Assembly (NCBI GenBank): GCA_037074615.1
Contig: JAYWLJ010000065.1
Span: forward strand, 188,501-252,500
Origin: Leucaena leucocephala
Lineage: Eukaryota; Streptophyta; Magnoliopsida; Fabales; Fabaceae
Direction: 5' to 3'
DNA: 64,000 nucleotides
Shown here: piece by piece, positions 49,293-61,410 of the stretch
How the letters are laid out: every line of letters begins with the position of its first letter
Numbering within the stretch: the first letter of the stretch is position 1
Program-made: the position numbers and the translations under genes
The notes under the pieces: model-generated
Database searches by the model: none
What the model was told of the DNA's origin: nothing
What the model saw: the letters and a program-made list of their open reading frames with translations, nothing else

Positions 49293-49662
49293 ATGTCGAT
49301 AAATTATGAAACCGGACTCCCTGGAAAGATTGGCAAGTCTACTTATCAGATAAATTATCACCGCGCGCAGAAAAATTCATCTGGCACCCGAAAACACAAA
49401 AATCCCAAAACTGTCCGAAATGGAACTTTTGGGCCATCCCGTGGTCTGGGTTTGGCAATTTCTACAGGGCAACGTAGATGTCGATAAATTATGAAACCAG
49501 ACTCCCTCGAAAGCCTGGCAAGTCTACTTATCAGATAAATTATCACCGCTCGCAGAAAAATTCATCTGGCACCCGAAAACACAAAAATCCCAAAACTGTC
49601 CGAAATGGAACTTTTGGGCCATCCCGTGGTCTGGGTTTGGTAATTTCTACAGGGCAACGTAG
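49293..49662 (+). repeat. Two chimeric monomers at BssHII/TTATCAG
   Basis: Monomer 49293 joins a GATTGG 5' part to TTATCAG and CGCGCGC, which elsewhere accompany CTCGAAAGCC. Monomer 49478 has the opposite join: CTCGAAAGCC and TTATCAG followed by CCGCTCGC. They are adjacent, as expected if exchange shifted a 185-bp register within the first 75 bp. The same pair occurs in copies B (55767, 55952) and C (62795, 62980). Confidence 0.75.
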
Positions 49663-51142
49663 ATGTCGATAAATTATGAAACCGGACTCCCTGGAAAGAT
49701 TGGCAAGTCTACTTTGCAGATAAATTATCACCGCTCGCAGAAAAATTCATCTGCCACCCGAAAACACAAAAATCTCAAAACTGTCCAAAATGGAACTATT
49801 GGGCCATCCCGTGGTCTGGGTTTGGTAATTTCTACAGGGCAACGTAGATGTCGATAAATTATGAAACCGGACTCCCTGGAAAGCTTGGAAAGTCTACTTT
49901 GCAGATAAATTATCACCTCTCGCAGAAAAATTCATCTGCCACCCGAAAACACAAAAATCTCAAAACTGTCCAAAACGGAACTTTTGGGCCATCCCGTGGT
50001 CTGGGTTTGGCAATTTCTACAGGGCAACGTAGATGTCGATAAATTATGAAACCGGACTCCCTGGAAATATTGGCAAGTCTACTTTGCAGATAAATTATCA
50101 CCGCTCGCAGAAAAATTCATCTGGCACCCGAAAACACAAAAATCCCAAAACTGTCCGAAATGGAACTTTTGGGCCATCCCGTGGTCTGGGTTTGGCAATT
50201 TCTACAGGGCAACGTCGATATCGATAAATTATGAAACCAGACTCCTTGGAAAGATTGGCAAGTCTACTTTGCAGATAAATTATCACCGCTCACAGAAAAA
50301 TTCATCTGCCACCCGAAAACACAAAAATCCCAAAACTGTCCGAAATGGAACTTTTGGGCCATCCCGTGGTCTGGGTTTGGTAATTTCTACAGGGCAACGT
50401 AGATGTCGATAAATTATGAAACCGGACTCCCTGGAAAGCTTGGAAAGTCTACTTTGCAGATAAATTATCACCGCTCGCAGAAAAATTCATCTGCCACCCG
50501 AAAACACAAAAATCTCAAAACTGTCCAAAATGGAACTATTGGGCCATCCCGTGGTCTGGGTTTGGTAATTTCTACAGGGCAACGTAGATGTCGATAAATT
50601 ATGAAACCGGACTCCCTGGAAAGTTTGGAAAGTCTACTTTGCAGATAAATTATCACCGCTCGCAGAAAAATTCATCTGCCACCCGAAAACACAAAAATCT
50701 CAAAACTGTCCAAAATGGAACTATTGGGCCATCCCGTGGTCTGGGTTTGGCAATTTCTACAGGGCAACGTAGATGTCGATAAATTATGAAACCAGACTCC
50801 CTTGAAAGCCTGGCAAGTCTACTTATCAGATAAATTATCACCGCGCGCAGAAAAATTCATCTGGCACCCGAAAACACAAAAATCCCAAAACTGTCCGAAA
50901 TGGAACTTTTGGGCCATCCCGTGGTCTGGGTTTGGCAATTTCTACAGGGCAACGTCGATATCGATAAATTATGAAACCAGACTCCTTGGAAAGATTGGCA
51001 AGTCTACTTTGCAGATAAATTATCACCGCTCACAGAAAAATTCATCTGCCACCCGAAAACACAAAAATCCCAAAACTGTCCGAAATGGAACTTTTGGGCC
51101 ATCCCGTGGTCTGGGTTTGGCAATTTCTACAGGGCAACGTCG

Positions 51143-51327
51143 ACATCGATAAATTACGAAACTGGACTCCCTGGAAAGCTTGGCAAGTCTACTTTGCAGA
51201 TAAATTATGACCGCCCGCAGAAAAATTCATCTGGCACCCGAAAACACAAAAATTCCAAAACTGTCCGAAATGGGACTTTTGGGCTATTGTGTGGTGTGGG
51301 TTTGGCAATTTCTACAGGGCAACGTAG
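51143..51327 (+). repeat. Strongly diverged monomer (copy A)
   Basis: Carries GTCGACATCG at its start (SalI), AAATTACGAAAC, GACCGCCCGCAG, AAATTCCAAAACTG, AATGGGACTTTTGGGCTATTG and GTGGTGTGGG: about ten differences from consensus. Copied intact into copy B at 57802-57986. Confidence 0.85.
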
Positions 51328-51512
51328 ATGTCGATAAATTATGAAACCGGACTCCCTGGAAAGATTGGCAAGTCTACTTTGCAGATAAATTATCACCGCT
51401 CGCAGAAAAATTCATCTCGCACCCGAAAACACAAAAATCCCAAAACTGTCCGAAATGGAACTTTTGGGCCATCGTGTGGTCTGGGTTTGGCAATTTCTAC
51501 AGGGCAACGTCG

Positions 51513-51696
51513 ATGTCGATAAATTATGAACCAGACTCCTTGGAAAGATTGGCAAGTCTACTTTGCAGATAAATTATCACCGCTCGCAGAAAAATTCATC
51601 TGGCACCCGAAAACACTAAAATCCCAAAACTGTCCGAAATGGAACTTTTGGGCCATCGTGTGGTTTGGGTTTGGCAATTTCTACAGGGCAACGTTG
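51513..51696 (+). repeat. 184-bp monomer with TATGAACCAGAC (copy A)
   Basis: One A is lost in TATGAAACCAGAC. It also has private ACACTAAAATCCC and GTGGTTTGGG. The only other such monomer is its duplicate at 58172-58355. Confidence 0.95.
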
Positions 51697-54600
51697 ATGT
51701 CGATAAATTATGAAACTGGACTCCCTGGAAATATTGGCAAGTCTACTTCGCAGATAAATTATCCCCGCTCGCAGAAAAATTCATCTGCCACCCGAAAACA
51801 CAAAAATCCCAAAACTGTCCAAAATGGAACTTTTGGGCCATCCCGTGGTCTGGGTTTGGCAATTTCTACAGGGCAACGTCGATGTCGATAAATTATGAAA
51901 CCGGACTCTTTGGAAAGATTGGCAAGTCTACTTTGCAGATAAATTATCACCGCTCGCAGAAAAATTCATCTGGCACCCGAAAACACAAAAATCCCAAAAC
52001 TGTCTGAAATGGAACTTTTGGGCCATCGTGTGGTATGGGTTGGGCAATTTCTACAGGGCAATGTAGATGTCGATAAATTATGAAACCAGACTCCCTCGAA
52101 AGCTTGGCAAGTCTACTTATCAGATAAATTATCACCGCGCGCAGAAAAATTCATCTGGCACCCGAAAACACAAAAATCCCAAAACTGTCCGAAATGGAAC
52201 TTTTGGGCCATCGTGTGGTCTGGGTTTGGCAATTTCTACAGGGCAACGTAGATGTCGATAAATTATGAAACCAGACTCCCTGGAAATATTGGCAAGTCTA
52301 CTTTGCAGATAAATTATCACCGCTCGCAGAAAAATTCATCTGGCACCCGAAAACACAAAAATCCCAAAACTGTCCGAAATGGAACTTTTGGGCCATCCCG
52401 TGGTCTGGGTTTGGCAATTTCTACAGGGCAACGTAGATGTCGATAAATTATGAAACCGGACTCCCTGGAAAGCTTGGCAAGTCTACTTTGCAGATAAATT
52501 ATCACCGCTCGCAGAAAAATTCATCTGGCACCCGAAAACACAAAAATCCCAAAACTGTCCAAAACGGAACTTTTGGGCCATCCCGTGGTCTGGGTTTGGC
52601 AATTTCTACAGGGCAACGTAGATGTCGATAAATTATGAAACCGGACTCCCTGGAAATATTGGCAAGTCTACTTTGCAGATAAATTATCCCCGCTCGCAGA
52701 AAAATTCATCTGCCACCCGAAAACACAAAAATCGCAAAACTGTCCAAAATGGAACTATTGGGCCATCCCGTGGTCTGGGTTTGGCAATTTCTACAGGGCA
52801 ACGTAGATGTCGATAAATTATGAAACCGGACTCCCTGGAAAGATTGGCAAGTCTACTTTGCAGATAAATTATCACCGCTCGCAGAAAAATTCATCTGGCA
52901 CCCGAAAACACAAAAATCCCAAAACTGTCCGAAATGGAACTTTTGGGCCATCCCGTGGTCTGGGTTTGGCAATTTCTACAGGGCAACGTCGATGTCGATA
53001 AATTATGAAACTGGACTCCCTGGAAATATTGGCAAGTCTACGTTGCAGATAAATTATCACCGCTCGCAGAAAAATTCATCTGGCACCCGAAAACACAAAA
53101 ATCCCAAAACTGTCCGAAATGGAACTTTTGGGCCATCGTGTGGTCTGGGTTTGGCAATTTCTACAGGGCAACGTAGATGTCGATAAATTATGAAACCAGA
53201 CTCCCTGGAAATATTGGCAAGTCTACTTTGCAGATAAATTATCACCGCTCGCAGAAAAATTCATCTGCCAACCGAAAACACAAAAATCCCAAAACTGTCC
53301 GAAATGGAACTTTTGGGCCATCCCGTGGTCTGGGTTTGGCAATTTCTACAGGGCAACGTAGATGTCGATAAATTATGAAACCGGACTCCCTGGAAAGATT
53401 GGCAAGTCTACTTTGCAGATAAATTATCACCGCTCGCAGAAAAATTCATCTGCCAACCGAAAACACAAAAATCCCAAAACTGTCCGAAATGGAACTTTTG
53501 GGCCATCCCGTGGTCTGGGTTTGGCAATTTCTACAGGGCAACGTCGATGTCGATAAATTATGAAACCGGACTCTTTGGAAAGATTGGCAAGTCTACTTTG
53601 CAGATAAATTATCACCGCTCGCAGAAAAATTCATCTGGCACCCGAAAACACAAAAATCCCAAAACTGTCTGAAATGGAACTTTTGGGCCATCGTGTGGTA
53701 TGGGTTGGGCAATTTCTACAGGGCAATGTAGATGTCGATAAATTATGAAACCAGACTCCCTCGAAAGCTTGGCAAGTCTACTTATCAGATAAATTATCAC
53801 CGCGCGCAGAAAAATTCATCTGGCACCCGAAAACACAAAAATCCCAAAACTGTCCAAAACGGAACTTTTGGACCATCCCGTGGTCTGGGTTTGGCAATTT
53901 CTACAGGGCAACGTAGATGTCGATAAATTATGAAACCGGACTCCATGGAAATATTGGCAAGTCTACTTTGCAGATAAATTATGACCGCTCATAGAAAAAT
54001 TCATCTGGCACCCGAAAACACAAAAATCCAAAAATTGTACGAAATGGAACTTTTGGGCCATCGTGTGGTCTGGGTTTGGCAATTTCTACAGGGCAACGTA
54101 GATGTCGATAAATTATGAAACCAGACTCCCTCGAAAGCCTGGCAAGTCTACTTATCAGATAAATTATCACCGCGCGCAGAAAAATTCATCTGGCACCCGA
54201 AAACACAAAAATCCCAAAACTGTCCGAAATGGAACTTTTGGGCCATCCCGTGGTCTGGGTTTGGCAATTTCTACAGGGCAACGTCGATGTCGATAAATTA
54301 TGAAACTGGACTCCCTGGAAATATTGGCAAGTCTACTTTGCAGATAAATTATCACCGCTCGCAGAAAAATTCATCTGGCACCCGAAAACACAAAAATCCC
54401 AAAACTGTCCGCAATGGAACTTTTGGGCCATCCCGTGGTCTGGGTTTGGCAATTTCTACAGGGCAACGTAGATGTCGATAAATTATGAAACCAGACTCCC
54501 TCGAAAGCCTGGCAAGTCTACTTATCAGATAAATTATCACCGCGCGCAGAAAAATTCATCTGGCACCCGAAAACACAAAAATCCCAAAACTGTCCGAAAT

Positions 54601-55396
54601 GGAACTTTTGGGCCATCGTGTGGTCTGGGTTTGGCAATTTCTACAGGGCAACGTAGATGTCGATAAATTATGAAACCAGACTCCCTGGAAATATTGGCAA
54701 GTCTACTTTGCAGATAAATTATCACCGCTCGCAGAAAAATTCATCTGCCAACCGAAAACACAAAAATCCCAAAACTGTCCGAAATGGAACTTTTGGGCCA
54801 TCCCGTGGTCTGGGTTTGGCAATTTCTACAGGGCAACGTAGATGTCGATAAATTATGAAACCGGACTCCCTGGAAATATTGGCAAGTCTACTTTGCAGAT
54901 AAATTATCCCCGCTCGCAGAAAAATTCATCTGCCACCCGAAAACACAAAAATCTCAAAACTGTCCAAAATGGAACTATTGGGCCATCCCGTGGTCTGGGT
55001 TTGGCAATTTCTACAGGGCAACGTAGATGTCGATAAATTATGAAACCGGACTCCCTGGAAAGATTGGCAAGTCTACTTTGCAGATAAATTATCACCGCTC
55101 GCAGAAAAATTCATCTGCCAACCGAAAACACAAAAATCCCAAAACTGTCCGAAATGGAACTTTTGGGCCATCCCGTGGTCTGGGTTTGGCAATTTCTACA
55201 GGGCAACGTAGATGTCGATAAATTATGAAACCGGACTCCCTGGAAATATTGGCAAGTCTACTTTGCAGATAAATTATGACCGCTCATAGAAAAATTCATC
55301 TGGCACCCGAAAACACAAAAATCCAAAAATTGTACGAAATGGAACTTTTGGGCCATCGTGTGGTCTGGGTTTGGCAATTTCTACAGGGCAACGTCG

Positions 55397-55581
55397 ATGT
55401 CGATAAATTATGAAACCGGACTCCCTGGAAATATTGGCAAGTCTACTTTGCAGATAAATTATGACCGCTCATAGAAAAATTCATCTGGCACCCGAAAACA
55501 CAAAAATCCCAAAATTGTACGAAATGGAACTTTTGGGCCATCGTGTGGTCTGGGTTTGGCAATTTCTACAGGGCAACGTAG
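55397..55581 (+). repeat. Recombinant monomer marking a 369-bp deletion
   Basis: Its 5' part (TATGACCGCTCATAG, GGCACCCGAAAACAC) matches A monomer 48554. From 55510 the 3' part (AATCCCAAAATTG, GAACTTTTGGGCC) matches A monomer 48924. Copies A and C keep both parental monomers and the one between them, so B looks like the deletion product of unequal exchange within a short shared stretch around ACAAAAATCC. Confidence 0.85.
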
Positions 55582-57801
55582 ATGTCGATAAATTATGAAA
55601 CCGGACTCCCTGGAAAGATTGGCAAGTCTACTTTGCAGATAAATTATCACCGCTCGCAGAAAAATTCATCTGGCACCCGAAAGCACAAAAATCCCAAAAC
55701 TGTCCGAAATGGAACTTTTGGGCCATCCCGTGGTCTGGGTTTGGCAATTTCTACAGGGCAACGTAGATGTCGATAAATTATGAAACCGGACTCCCTGGAA
55801 AGATTGGCAAGTCTACTTATCAGATAAATTATCACCGCGCGCAGAAAAATTCATCTGGCACCCGAAAACACAAAAATCCCAAAACTGTCCGAAATGGAAC
55901 TTTTGGGCCATCCCGTGGTCTGGGTTTGGCAATTTCTACAGGGCAACGTAGATGTCGATAAATTATGAAACCAGACTCCCTCGAAAGCCTGGCAAGTCTA
56001 CTTATCAGATAAATTATCACCGCTCGCAGAAAAATTCATCTGGCACCCGAAAACACAAAAATCCCAAAACTGTCCGAAATGGAACTTTTGGGCCATCCCG
56101 TGGTCTGGGTTTGGTAATTTCTACAGGGCAACGTAGATGTCGATAAATTATGAAACCGGACTCCCTGGAAAGATTGGCAAGTCTACTTTGCAGATAAATT
56201 ATCACCGCTCGCAGAAAAATTCATCTGCCACCCGAAAACACAAAAATCTCAAAACTGTCCAAAATGGAACTATTGGGCCATCCCGTGGTCTGGGTTTGGT
56301 AATTTCTACAGGGCAACGTAGATGTCGATAAATTATGAAACCGGACTCCCTGGAAAGCTTGGAAAGTCTACTTTGCAGATAAATTATCACCTCTCGCAGA
56401 AAAATTCATCTGCCACCCGAAAACACAAAAATCTCAAAACTGTCCAAAACGGAACTTTTGGGCCATCCCGTGGTCTGGGTTTGGCAATTTCTACAGGGCA
56501 ACGTAGATGTCGATAAATTATGAAACCGGACTCCCTGGAAATATTGGCAAGTCTACTTTGCAGATAAATTATCACCGCTCGCAGAAAAATTCATCTGGCA
56601 CCCGAAAACACAAAAATCCCAAAACTGTCCGAAATGGAACTTTTGGGCCATCCCGTGGTCTGGGTTTGGCAATTTCTACAGGGCAACGTCGATATCGATA
56701 AATTATGAAACCAGACTCCTTGGAAAGATTGGCAAGTCTACTTTGCAGATAAATTATCACCGCTCACAGAAAAATTCATCTGCCACCCGAAAACACAAAA
56801 ATCCCAAAACTGTCCGAAATGGAACTTTTGGGCCATCCCGTGGTCTGGGTTTGGTAATTTCTACAGGGCAACGTAGATGTCGATAAATTATGAAACCGGA
56901 CTCCCTGGAAAGCTTGGAAAGTCTACTTTGCAGATAAATTATCACCGCTCGCAGAAAAATTCATCTGCCACCCGAAAACACAAAAATCTCAAAACTGTCC
57001 AAAATGGAACTATTGGGCCATCCCGTGGTCTGGGTTTGGTAATTTCTACAGGGCAACGTAGATGTCGATAAATTATGAAACCGGACTCCCTGGAAAGTTT
57101 GGAAAGTCTACTTTGCAGATAAATTATCACCGCTCGCAGAAAAATTCATCTGCCACCCGAAAACACAAAAATCTCAAAACTGTCCAAAATGGAACTATTG
57201 GGCCATCCCGTGGTCTGGGTTTGGCAATTTCTACAGGGCAACGTAGATGTCGATAAATTATGAAACCAGACTCCCTTGAAAGCCTGGCAAGTCTACTTAT
57301 CAGATAAATTATCACCGCGCGCAGAAAAATTCATCTGGCACCCGAAAACACAAAAATCCCAAAACTGTCCGAAATGGAACTTTTGGGCCATCCCGTGGTC
57401 TGGGTTTGGCAATTTCTACAGGGCAACGTCGATATCGATAAATTATGAAACCAGACTCCTTGGAAAGATTGGCAAGTCTACTTTGCAGATAAATTATCAC
57501 CGCTCACAGAAAAATTCATCTGCCACCCGAAAACACAAAAATCTCAAAACTGTCCAAAATGGAACTATTGGGCCATCCCGTGGTCTGGGTTTGGCAATTT
57601 CTACAGGGCAACGTAGATGTCGATAAATTATGAAACCGGACTCCCTGGAAAGATTGGCAAGTCTACTTTGCAGATAAATTATCACCGCTCGCAGAAAAAT
57701 TCATCTGCCAACCGAAAACACAAAAATCCCAAAACTGTCCGAAATGGAACTTTTGGGCCATCCCGTGGTCTGGGTTTGGCAATTTCTACAGGGCAACGTC
57801 G

Positions 57802-57986
57802 ACATCGATAAATTACGAAACTGGACTCCCTGGAAAGCTTGGCAAGTCTACTTTGCAGATAAATTATGACCGCCCGCAGAAAAATTCATCTGGCACCCGA
57901 AAACACAAAAATTCCAAAACTGTCCGAAATGGGACTTTTGGGCTATTGTGTGGTGTGGGTTTGGCAATTTCTACAGGGCAACGTAG
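57802..57986 (+). repeat. Strongly diverged monomer (copy B)
   Basis: Duplicate of 51143-51327 at offset 6659, with the same private bases including GTCGAC and GGGCTATTG. Confidence 0.85.
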
Positions 57987-58171
57987 ATGTCGATAAATTA
58001 TGAAACCGGACTCCCTGGAAAGATTGGCAAGTCTACTTTGCAGATAAATTATCACCGCTCGCAGAAAAATTCATCTCGCACCCGAAAACACAAAAATCCC
58101 AAAACTGTCCGAAATGGAACTTTTGGGCCATCGTGTGGTCTGGGTTTGGCAATTTCTACAGGGCAACGTCG

Positions 58172-58355
58172 ATGTCGATAAATTATGAACCAGACTCCTT
58201 GGAAAGATTGGCAAGTCTACTTTGCAGATAAATTATCACCGCTCGCAGAAAAATTCATCTGGCACCCGAAAACACTAAAATCCCAAAACTGTCCGAAATG
58301 GAACTTTTGGGCCATCGTGTGGTTTGGGTTTGGCAATTTCTACAGGGCAACGTTG
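58172..58355 (+). repeat. 184-bp monomer with TATGAACCAGAC (copy B)
   Basis: Duplicate of 51513-51696, with ACACTAAAATCCC and GTGGTTTGGG retained. Confidence 0.95.
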
Positions 58356-58797
58356 ATGTCGATAAATTATGAAACTGGACTCCCTGGAAATATTGGCAAG
58401 TCTACTTCGCAGATAAATTATCCCCGCTCGCAGAAAAATTCATCTGCCACCCGAAAACACAAAAATCCCAAAACTGTCCAAAATGGAACTTTTGGGCCAT
58501 CCCGTGGTCTGGGTTTGGCAATTTCTACAGGGCAACGTCGATGTCGATAAATTATGAAACCGGACTCTTTGGAAAGATTGGCAAGTCTACTTTGCAGATA
58601 AATTATCACCGCTCGCAGAAAAATTCATCTGGCACCCGAAAACACAAAAATCCCAAAACTGTCTGAAATGGAACTTTTGGGCCATCGTGTGGTATGGGTT
58701 GGGCAATTTCTACAGGGCAATGTAGATGTCGATAAATTATGAAACCAGACTCCCTCGAAAGCTTGGCAAGTCTACTTATCAGATAAATTATCACCGC

Positions 58798-60350
58798 GCG
58801 CAGAAAAATTCATCTGGCACCCGAAAACACAAAAATCCCAAAACTGTCCGAAATGGAACTTTTGGGCCATCGTGTGGTCTGGGTTTGGCAATTTCTACAG
58901 GGCAACGTAGATGTCGATAAATTATGAAACCAGACTCCCTGGAAATATTGGCAAGTCTACTTTGCAGATAAATTATCACCGCTCGCAGAAAAATTCATCT
59001 GGCACCCGAAAACACAAAAATCCCAAAACTGTCCGAAATGGAACTTTTGGGCCATCCCGTGGTCTGGGTTTGGCAATTTCTACAGGGCAACGTAGATGTC
59101 GATAAATTATGAAACCGGACTCCCTGGAAAGCTTGGCAAGTCTACTTTGCAGATAAATTATCACCGCTCGCAGAAAAATTCATCTGGCACCCGAAAACAC
59201 AAAAATCCCAAAACTGTCCAAAACGGAACTTTTGGGCCATCCCGTGGTCTGGGTTTGGCAATTTCTACAGGGCAACGTAGATGTCGATAAATTATGAAAC
59301 CGGACTCCCTGGAAATATTGGCAAGTCTACTTTGCAGATAAATTATCCCCGCTCGCAGAAAAATTCATCTGCCACCCGAAAACACAAAAATCGCAAAACT
59401 GTCCAAAATGGAACTATTGGGCCATCCCGTGGTCTGGGTTTGGCAATTTCTACAGGGCAACGTAGATGTCGATAAATTATGAAACCGGACTCCCTGGAAA
59501 GATTGGCAAGTCTACTTTGCAGATAAATTATCACCGCTCGCAGAAAAATTCATCTGGCACCCGAAAACACAAAAATCCCAAAACTGTCCGAAATGGAACT
59601 TTTGGGCCATCGTGTGGTCTGGGTTTGGCAATTTCTACAGGGCAACGTAGATGTCGATAAATTATGAAACCAGACTCCCTGGAAATATTGGCAAGTCTAC
59701 TTTGCAGATAAATTATCACCGCTCGCAGAAAAATTCATCTGGCACCCGAAAACACAAAAATCCCAAAACTGTCCGAAATGGAACTTTTGGGCCATCCCGT
59801 GGTCTGGGTTTGGCAATTTCTACAGGGCAACGTAGATGTCGATAAATTATGAAACCGGACTCCCTGGAAAGCTTGGCAAGTCTACTTTGCAGATAAATTA
59901 TCACCGCTCGCAGAAAAATTCATCTGGCACCCGAAAACACAAAAATCCCAAAACTGTCCAAAACGGAACTTTTGGGCCATCCCGTGGTCTGGGTTTGGCA
60001 ATTTCTACAGGGCAACGTAGATGTCGATAAATTATGAAACCGGACTCCCTGGAAATATTGGCAAGTCTACTTTGCAGATAAATTATCCCCGCTCGCAGAA
60101 AAATTCATCTGCCACCCGAAAACACAAAAATCGCAAAACTGTCCAAAATGGAACTATTGGGCCATCCCGTGGTCTGGGTTTGGCAATTTCTACAGGGCAA
60201 CGTAGATGTCGATAAATTATGAAACCGGACTCCCTGGAAAGATTGGCAAGTCTACTTTGCAGATAAATTATCACCGCTCGCAGAAAAATTCATCTGGCAC
60301 CCGAAAACACAAAAATCCCAAAACTGTCCGAAATGGAACTTTTGGGCCAT
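58798..60350. repeat. 740-bp four-monomer unit amplified in copy B, about 2.1 copies
   Basis: Monomers 58911, 59096, 59281 and 59466 repeat as 59651, 59836, 60021 and 60206. Marks are CCAAAACGG, ATCCCCGC and AAATCGCAAAACTG. Copy A has one set (52252-52991). Only the end differs: 59466 has CGTGTGG and 60206 has CCGTGG, which places the join inside that monomer. Confidence 0.9.
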
Positions 60351-61410
60351 CCCGTGGTCTGGGTTTGGCAATTTCTACAGGGCAACGTCGATGTCGATAA
60401 ATTATGAAACTGGACTCCCTGGAAATATTGGCAAGTCTACGTTGCAGATAAATTATCACCGCTCGCAGAAAAATTCATCTGGCACCCGAAAACACAAAAA
60501 TCCCAAAACTGTCCGAAATGGAACTTTTGGGCCATCGTGTGGTCTGGGTTTGGCAATTTCTACAGGGCAACGTAGATGTCGATAAATTATGAAACCAGAC
60601 TCCCTGGAAATATTGGCAAGTCTACTTTGCAGATAAATTATCACCGCTCGCAGAAAAATTCATCTGCCAACCGAAAACACAAAAATCCCAAAACTGTCCG
60701 AAATGGAACTTTTGGGCCATCCCGTGGTCTGGGTTTGGCAATTTCTACAGGGCAACGTAGATGTCGATAAATTATGAAACCGGACTCCCTGGAAAGATTG
60801 GCAAGTCTACTTTGCAGATAAATTATCACCGCTCGCAGAAAAATTCATCTGCCAACCGAAAACACAAAAATCCCAAAACTGTCCGAAATGGAACTTTTGG
60901 GCCATCCCGTGGTCTGGGTTTGGCAATTTCTACAGGGCAACGTCGATGTCGATAAATTATGAAACCGGACTCTTTGGAAAGATTGGCAAGTCTACTTTGC
61001 AGATAAATTATCACCGCTCGCAGAAAAATTCATCTGGCACCCGAAAACACAAAAATCCCAAAACTGTCTGAAATGGAACTTTTGGGCCATCGTGTGGTAT
61101 GGGTTGGGCAATTTCTACAGGGCAATGTAGATGTCGATAAATTATGAAACCAGACTCCCTCGAAAGCTTGGCAAGTCTACTTATCAGATAAATTATCACC
61201 GCGCGCAGAAAAATTCATCTGGCACCCGAAAACACAAAAATCCCAAAACTGTCCGAAATGGAACTTTTGGGCCATCGTGTGGTCTGGGTTTGGCAATTTC
61301 TACAGGGCAACGTAGATGTCGATAAATTATGAAACCAGACTCCCTGGAAATATTGGCAAGTCTACTTTGCAGATAAATTATCACCGCTCGCAGAAAAATT
61401 CATCTGGCAC

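Larger units (their letters stand above)
46962..53804. repeat. Large unit copy A (6843 bp)
   Basis: Order: TTGGACCATC monomer, NcoI monomer, BssHII monomers, TGCCAACCG monomers, two CTCATAG monomers, a 184-bp monomer (48924), TTGGAAAG monomers with TCTCAAAACTG, GTCGATATCGAT monomers, a diverged trio (51143-51696), the CTCTTTGG/TGTCTGAAATGG set and further TGCCAACCG monomers. Copy B follows with one deletion, one extra monomer and one four-monomer amplification. A private GAACTTTTTGGCC occurs near 48690. Confidence 0.85.
53805..61410. repeat. Large unit copy B (about 7.6 kb, rearranged)
   Basis: Offset to A changes stepwise: 6843 to position 55509, 6474 from 55510 (369 bp absent), 6659 from about 57712 (one extra monomer), and 7399 after about 60350 (740 bp amplified). 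Between steps the match to A is close and includes rare marks such as CACCTCTCGC (49916 and 56390) and the diverged trio. It ends where the sequence returns to an A-like copy C. Confidence 0.85.

Noticed and set aside
51526..51891. Longest open frame (121 codons), also at 58185-58550, and 116-codon frames at 13078, 26945, 28240, 34526, 35821, 50802 and 57276
   Set aside because: They arise where a lost base or a changed stop joins two frames across a monomer boundary. The content is the same satellite sequence, with no independent coding evidence.
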